NCBI GenBank assembly: GCA_028455995.1
Contig: JABELC010000003.1
Location: forward strand, 1,116,001-1,180,000
Length of the DNA: 64,000 bases
Source: Scleromitrula shiraiana
Lineage: Eukaryota > Ascomycota > Leotiomycetes > Helotiales > Sclerotiniaceae
Reading direction: 5' to 3'
This document shows positions 57,636 to 64,000 of this stretch, in pieces; the stretch's first letter is position 1; every line of letters begins with the position of its first letter. A model generated the notes under the pieces. That model searched no databases. It was not told the origin of the DNA and worked only from the letters and a program-made list of their open reading frames with translations. The position numbers and the translations under genes are program-made.

Positions 57636-59420
57636 CGTGATATTGACATGTAAAAATGTATATTTGAAGCTAGTTATAACAATATTGCCAGAAGGAAGCC
57701 ATAAACGTAGGAGATACCTTTTATAAATGATAGTTGGTATTGATTATATGGGGGCGGCTGAGCGGTGACTAAGTGAAAAACGACATGAGAGTGTTAGTCA
57801 AAACCTGGAATGTGTCGGGAGTTCATCTTGTCAAGGGAGGTGTGGCACAAGAGCGGGTCAAATCTCGACTTTTGGCTTCAACACAGTCAGCCCAATTACC
57901 GACATGAATATCTCCTCTCTTCTTGTGCACAAAAGAATATCTACCATTTTGGACTCAAGCTCCCCTTGACACCTCTGATATTCGACAGCCATCAAGATAC
58001 AGAATATGAGAAGTTGGGGTGCTGATCGAATTCAACAATAGGCAGAAACTATTTTCAACCATACATTGACAGGCAGCATAGTTTCTATTTTATGCCCTAT
58101 GTTAGTCAGTAGCACAGCTCCATTCGTAATTTGTGTGATTTTCAGTGAAACCCCCACCCCCAGAGTTTGGCTGCACATGGCGTTAGCCCAAGTTCCTGCT
58201 ATTGTATGACAAAGAATAAAGTGCTCCGAGTAGTAACTTGAAAGCGACACAAATTCGTATGCTTAGCATAAAGCATGGGGGTTTTGAAAATATGCTTTTA
58301 ATAACGAAGCCTACTCACAAGTTTATAATCAAACCAGAGGGATTGCGGAATGAAGAGACATCGAGAAGAGTTTAGATACTAGATTAGATTGATCCCCATT
58401 CTGTATGATCAGTTTGCTGTATAGTAGCCCACTACGTGGTTGGCTAATGATATGTAGTCAAGGTGCATCTAAAACGTTTTTACTCAGCTTCATGTAGCTA
58501 TCCGTTGATGCTGGCTCACTATGTAGACTAGGCGCTACAGAACAAATAAAGTGCCAGTCTCCTATTCATGGATTCTCAAATCTGGTCTTCACACAACTGA
58601 TTTCACTACTACTACCATTTGTTTGTAACGAATGCATAAATTGACCCGATTTTTGGATGGAAAATCGCTGCAAGGGAAGCTGTCAGATTCTGATAAAGTG
58701 CCATGTGGTATATCACACAGATTTGTGATTATATGCATAGATGAAAATCAAGACTGCCGGATATTCCCGGTCAGCAACGAAGGTTAATGACACATTTATA
58801 TACGAGGCGTTGGTTAGAGATTATGTGTAGCCCAATTTTCTCGAAAATCCGTCAATCAACTTGAAATTATTGATAGTGTAACAACAAACATATAATCAGA
58901 GGCTAGGAATTACAATCATGAATCCTATTCTGAATGTACAATGAGCGACCGATTCTTGAGTGATGATGTTTCTTTGCCTTTAATCATTACTTTTACGACT
59001 ATTCCCACGCTGCCAAGATGTGTGATATGCGCCATATCCCTATATCTATAACGTCTCGCCAGTGGCGCTGGTTAGCGGTACTTTCACTGCATAAGAGACA
59101 TTAATTATCTTTGAATCGGGAACATCTAGCATATCAATCGTTATATCGGCCAAATATTCTTACTTGTACGAGCCAAATTGTGCCGAGATGAAGCAGCAAG
59201 TGTTTTTAATGATGCGTAGATAAAATCATTTGATAAATCGTGAACCGCAGTCCATCGATCTGGAAGGAGCATTGTGTTACGTCGCTCCATTGCTTTCTAA
59301 TTCTGGAAAATATGCAAATGAAGTCATAGATCGTGGTGTGAATTTCAACCTCACAAGTAAAAACCTTCAAATTTCACGCAAACATAACCCCTCAGTTTTT
59401 CTCTGCCAATCACTCTCAAT
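57636..59420. other. Divergent promoter interval, no supported gene
   Basis: 1.8 kb between the leftward receptor-like gene and the rightward FAD oxidase. Short frames (57810-58025, 58032-58250, 59230-59445) have no domains. An A-rich CCCCCACCCCC patch is near 58155. Confidence 0.5.
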
Positions 59421-61233
59421 ATGGGTTGTGCAAAACGAAAACTAGCAATCCTTCAATCCTTCGCCACTCTGGTCACTGTCTCAATTATTTCCGTCGCTGC
59501 TACTCCAACTGTAGTGAACCAAACACAAATATACAGTCAGACTTCCGACCCCAAATGTCGCTGCTTTCCAGGAGATGCTTGCTGGCCCTCTATGGCAGAG
59601 TGGACCGCATTCAATCACACACTCAACGGAAAGCTCATAGCCACCATACCTATAGGATCAACCTGCCACTATGATTCCTTCTTTCCATACAACAATCAAT
59701 CTTGTGTAGATCTGCAAAACGTATGGTTCAACGAAGAGACGCATTCTGAATCCGCGTCATCTATTATGGCACCATTTTTTGCAAACCAATCTTGCGATCC
59801 TTTCCTTCCGACTTCGGCTCGTTGTATAGTTGGTACATATATAGAATATGCTGTGAATGCAAGTTCGGCTACAGATTACCAGACAACAATTGCATTCGTG
59901 AAGAAACATAATATCCGCCTGGTGATCAGGAATACAGGACATGATTATATTGGAAAGTCTACAGGGGCTGGGGCTGTAGGGATATGGACTCACAATATCA
60001 AAGGTATTGAGTTTAAAGAGTATGATTCGAATGGGTACAGGGGTAAGGTGGCAAAGCTAGAAGCAGGAGTTCAAGCTCATGAGGCCTATATCGCAGCTCA
60101 CAATAATGGGCTTCTAATTGTAGGTGGTAACTGCCCAACGGTGGGAATAGTGGGAGGCTATACGCAGGGAGGCGGTCATGGGCCACTGGCATCTAAATTT
60201 GGACTTGCTGCAGATCAAGTTTTGGAGTGGGAGGTTGTTACAGCAAAAGGTTTACTACTGACAGCATCCGCATCGGAAAATTCTGATCTTTATTGGGCGC
60301 TTTGCGGTGGCGGTGGTGGCACCTATGGAGTCGTCTTATCTATGACTATCAGAGTGTACCAAGATATGAGAAGTTCTGCAGCAAACCTTACTTTCACAGA
60401 CCTGGATATCTCAGCAGATGATTTCTGGGAAGCAGTAGAATACTTCCATGAGCATGCTTTAACATCCATTGTTCAAGCTGGTGGAGTTGCTGTTTGGGGA
60501 TTCAGTAATTCTAGCATTGCATCATTTGCTTTAACACCTATGTATGGACCCAATATTTCGGTTTCAGAAATGAACACAGTGATGAGACCCGTCCTTGACA
60601 AGCTTACTTCTTTAAAAATAAACTATAGTAAGCACATTGTCTTTGAGCATCGTACCTACATTTATCTAACATACTGCAGCATATTTCTGCGAAGAATACG
60701 GCGACTTCCTCTCTTCCTACGATGCCACGAACCCATTTATTCCTACGAATAAGATACAAATCGGTGGTCGTTGGATTCCCAGAACCCTTGTGGAACAAAA
60801 CAATACGTCTCTTACTGCTGCGTTTCGTACCATTGTATCTCTTGGGGGTGGTTTCTCTGGCCTCGCCTTAGATGTTTCTCGTCCGCCACTTCACAGCAAC
60901 GCAGTAAATCCCAAATGGAGAGAAACTCTTTTTGACGCTGTTATTTATACAACTTACTCTTACAACGATTGGAATTCAAATTTAGAGGCTCAAGATCTAA
61001 TGACAAATCATTTACTTCCTTTACTGGAGGAATTAACGCCGGATGGGGGTGCATATTTGAATGAAGCCGACTTTCATCAAAAGAACTGGCAAGACACATT
61101 TTATGGTGACAATTATGATAGACTGAGTACGATAAAGAAGAAGTACGACCCAGAAGACTTGTTCTATGCCTTGACTGGCGTTGGTAGTGAGGCATGGACG
61201 GAACAATCGGACGGTAGATTGTGCAGAAGCTAA
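59421..61233 (+). CDS. Secreted berberine-bridge-type FAD-linked oxidase
   Basis: Two exons (59421-60627 and 60680-61233) give 586 residues. A signal peptide (LAILQSFATLVTVSIISVAA) precedes the FAD-binding 4 domain. RNTGHDYIG holds His174, and GGNCPTVGIVGGYTQGGGHG holds Cys238; together these predict bicovalent flavin linkage as in glucooligosaccharide oxidase and BBE. The glycine loop LYWALCGGGGGTYGVV is intact. The C-terminal BBE domain has YLNEADFHQKNWQDTFYG and YDPEDLFYALTGVGSEAW, completing the fold. Such enzymes oxidise sugars or catalyse oxidative cyclisations in natural-product pathways. A cluster role is inferred from the UbiA, ABM and P450 neighbours; a cell-wall sugar oxidase is the alternative. 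It converges with the P450 gene, only about 180 bp apart. Confidence 0.92.
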
Positions 61234-61413
61234 ACGGAACGAATTGCAAAACGTTGAAGAACACCGTGTAATAGTATGTATATTGCTACGACATACACTC
61301 AAACGAATATAGAGAATTGTCAAACTTCAACTACCCGCTAGAAAACTTTGAACACAACAGCTGCTTCCAAGAAAATAATTCTAGTCATTCTCAAATCAAG
61401 TTATTGACCATTT

Positions 61414-63385
61414 CTATTCCCTCGGTACAAAGATCAATGTCAGTTGCCCAGGTTGTGCCGTAAGCTGATCCTTCATATCCCTCAAAACTGCACCGCCATC
61501 ATCACCATCTCGAAAGTTGATGTGGAATCGCTTGACGATCGAGGCGCAAACTAGTCGGAGTTGGGTTATTGCAAGAGTTTGGCCTACGCAAGAAGCTCTC
61601 CCTATACATTAATCAATACTGCGAAATTAAACAAAAAAAGTGGAGTGGCGCAACGAACCATTGCCAAATGGAGAAAAGGCATGTTTGTTCTTCACCAGCT
61701 CCTTCCGGCTATACCATCGCTCAGGTATGAATTCTTTGGAACGTTCGAAACAACTTTCCACTACAATTCACGGTTAATCATCAGTCAAATTTCTTGTCAT
61801 TAAAACTCCACTTACACTTGAAAATTACCCATCTAGGAGCCATAATCTTGGTATCTCCTGGAATAAAGGTATCGCCAATGGTGATACCTTCTGGTGGTGA
61901 CTGGCGTGAAACAACGGTAGGAGCTACAGAGTATAATCTCATGGCTTCATTGATGGTACCGTTCAGATGAGGAAGCGCAGAAACAGAATTGAGATCGAAT
62001 GGGTCGACACCTTGTAACTCTTGACAGATCTTATCGGCATGTTCTGGGTGTTGAGCAAGTGCATAAAGGAGGAATATCAGAGTAGGAGCGGTCGTGTCAC
62101 TGCATCATGTTTAGATCAAAAATAGATTAATCTTTGATAATTAAAGGGTTATCTCTAACCTTCCAGCAACAACAACTGTTGCCGTATCACCCTTGAGCCA
62201 ATTTTCCATAAATGGGCCCTTGTCTTTCTCTGCTTCTTCGAGAAAGTAGGAGGAGATATCCTTTTCTCGTGGTGTTGTCTCAAACGCAGTTAGTTTTGAT
62301 TCTAAGTTTGTTCAATACTAGGAACATACCAGCATTCTTTCATCCATTCGTGTCTTGCAAAAAGCAAGCATAGCAAACCAGTCGGAGATCTTCCAGAACC
62401 AAAAAAAGAATGCAAACCCAATTTTGATCAGCCAAATTGTAGGTGCAAAGGGCCCAAGTATGGAGAGGGCACGACGAAACAAAAGTATGGCGAAATGCCA
62501 ATCTTGACGCGCCATCATACTAAAATCCCGGTTGAACGCAAACTCTCCCATAGAGTCAAATGTAAACCAGTACATAAGTTCATTGACTGCGATAGGGCTC
62601 CCGGTGGATGCAGCTGTGGAGATGATTTTGATGAGAACATCAATTTGTCGGTTAATCCGAGGACGGTAATGAGTAATAGCTGAATGATACGTAACCCATG
62701 GTGAGCTCTCAAGTATAAGAACTGTTGATAGACAAAGACCGAATTCTTAACTTACCATTTGTACTTAATGCTCGACTCCACACATTACGTCTGGCATCAT
62801 GAACACCTTTGTCACGAGTAAAAACAAGTGAGAAATCCGGTAGCAAGAGATCATAGAAGTCAGACTTTTTACACTTGGTTCCATATCCTTCTAAGACGTG
62901 GAATGATTCAGGATGAAATGAGACGATCTCACTCGGTCCTATGGTTAATGAAATGAGTAAGGATATTTTTCACGGGCGTGTTATAACATACCAATCCTCA
63001 CAAATGGGCTATCATAATCTCGTTCAAGCTTTTCCATGACTTCATGGTTGCGAGAATCTCTACATTTCCAAACGTGCCACAACTTACTCACCGCCGCTAA
63101 TCTGGGCCCATCAAAAGAAGCAAGTCTATGGTAAGGAGAAAGTCTATACGCCGCAATACTAGTAAATAAGCCAGTGGTGTAGCTAATAATAATGACAAAA
63201 GTATACCGGTATGCGTCATGACTATATTCAAGGTTGTGGTAATCAATAAAAAACATGAAAAGAGCAAGAAGCAGGTGAAGTGCAAGAATGGCTGGTGCTT
63301 CCATGTGCCATTCTCCATGTATTAGAATGACACGATGGACAGTGATACCTAAACCGAGGGCGGATAAAATATAAGTGCCGGTCAT
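61414..63385 (-). CDS. Cytochrome P450 monooxygenase
   Basis: Seven exons (63385-62992, 62938-62756, 62679-62330, 62278-62160, 62099-61816, 61760-61659, 61601-61414) give 539 residues. Up to three N-terminal helices (residues 1-75, e.g. APAILALHLLLALFMFFIDY) anchor it in the ER membrane. Conserved P450 elements: I-helix AGSDTT (about 346-351), ExxR as NEAMRLYSVAP (E400, R403), PERW in EFIPERWYSRKEL, and the heme loop FSPFGNGRASCVG with the axial Cys482. The family and substrate cannot be set by eye. Its position beside an FAD oxidase and near a UbiA enzyme suggests tailoring of a hydrophobic metabolite. All seven exons keep frame with standard splice signals. Confidence 0.95.
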
Positions 63386-63724
63386 GGTGTCAATTTAGAC
63401 TACTGTTTGCTGTTTGGTAATTCGTGGTGATTGCAACAAAAATTGAACTTCAAGTTGCCATTCACCACGAACAGCCAGTACGCAGTATAAGGAGACCTAA
63501 ATGGAATTGTGGGTTGCTGGCATGATATCAAATGACCACGGCACTCGTACCTGTAATATATTGCGATTGGTCCTTCGGCATTCCGATTATTAAAAAATAT
63601 GTTACACATAAGTAACTCCAGATATCCACGACACATGTTGTACGATACTAGCAGGCGAATGGCCACAAGTAAAAAGCTCAAATCATACTACATTAAGACC
63701 CTATAGATCTAACACGCATGTTCA
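63386..63724. other. Spacer: P450 promoter and monooxygenase 3' flank
   Basis: About 340 bp between two leftward genes. No gene seen. Confidence 0.5.
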
Positions 63725-64000
63725 TTACTGCTTTGCTCGATAAACTTCCCCAGTTCTTCGGATCTCATCCTCGGCATTCTTACCCCTCCCCTCTTTCTCT
63801 AGCTTCCTTACTAGTGGCAATACCTTCTCGCCGAAATTTTCAATATCCTCCTCATAGTGCAAGAATGCCAATAGTACAATATCAATACCCAAACTTTTCA
63901 ACAACAAGATCCTGTCCGCAACTTGCTCGACCGTGCCGATCAATTTGGTTTTGAAACCATCGTTGTACTGCACAAGATCTTCGAATTTGCTGTCAGCCCA
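63725..64000 (-). CDS. Luciferase-like FMN-dependent monooxygenase, C-terminal part (truncated by window)
   Basis: The frame is open from the right edge of the window to a stop at 63725; the 5' part lies outside. The visible 91 residues read DLVQYNDGFKTKLIG, VEQVADRILLLKSLGIDIV, LLAFLHYEEDIENFGEKVLP and LVRKLE, followed by a polar tail. This is the last part of the TIM barrel of bacterial-luciferase-like flavin monooxygenases, closest in look to the dimethyl-sulfone and alkanesulfonate group that releases sulfite from sulfonates. A role in sulfur scavenging is plausible. It is leftward, like the P450. No statement on active-site residues is possible. Confidence 0.85.
   Translation of the reverse strand, partial: WADSKFEDLVQYNDGFKTKLIGTVEQVADRILLLKSLGIDIVLLAFLHYEEDIENFGEKVLPLVRKLEKEGRGKNAEDEIRRTGEVYRAKQ

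Overview
The window reads as nuclear DNA of a filamentous ascomycete (Pezizomycotina). Most genes are split by short introns of about 45-75 nt with GTRNGT donors and CTAAC/CTGAC-like branch points. Two tRNA genes carry introns, two AT-rich segments bounded by inverted repeats look like mutated transposon remnants, and the arginine-specific carbamoyl-phosphate synthase leader encodes the ascomycete arginine attenuator peptide. An expansin-like protein and a broken pectin methylesterase suggest a plant-associated fungus. A leotiomycete such as Botrytis/Sclerotinia is my inference from protein style, not something I could test.

Layout. 1-7.4 kb: a TauD/TfdA-type dioxygenase, an intron-bearing tRNA-Glu and an unrecognised 502-residue protein. 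8.4-12.8 kb: a 14-exon AAA+ ATPase with a long disordered N-terminus. 12.9-14.7 kb: a spacer holding a 320-bp TIR element. 14.8-20.7 kb: an acidic protein whose exon borders coincide with internal repeats, then two folylpolyglutamate-synthase paralogues tail to tail. 21-30.3 kb: a DHA2 MFS transporter, a repeat-bearing acidic protein, a mitochondrial TMEM70-like protein, a glutaminyl cyclase, a probable tRNA-His and a secreted expansin-like protein. 30.3-33.8 kb: a gene-poor stretch with pyrimidine-rich microsatellites and a second, 627-bp TIR element. 33.8-39.1 kb: CPA1 with its spliced uORF, and an Acinus-like SAP protein. 39.8-47.9 kb: a 7-TM rhodopsin-domain protein, ETF-beta, a DUF7730-like relic, a nicotinamide riboside kinase and a cyclin-L-like protein.

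49.5-64 kb looks accessory: a secreted beta-propeller, an SDR relic, a UbiA-type membrane enzyme, a pectinesterase relic, a tandem ABM-fold protein, a second rhodopsin-domain protein, a berberine-bridge-type FAD oxidase, a cytochrome P450 and the 3' end of a luciferase-like flavin monooxygenase. UbiA + ABM + P450 + FAD oxidase is the combination expected of a small terpenoid or meroterpenoid cluster, although no PKS, NRPS or class I terpene synthase is visible here.

Working together: the two FPGS proteins make polyglutamylated folates, probably in both mitochondria and cytosol. CPA1 feeds arginine synthesis under peptide-mediated arginine control. ETF-beta, the TMEM70-like protein and the FPGS forms are mitochondrial housekeeping genes, while the right-hand 15 kb is probably environmental or secondary metabolism. 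Exon boundaries below were read by eye from splice signals and reading-frame continuity, without transcripts.
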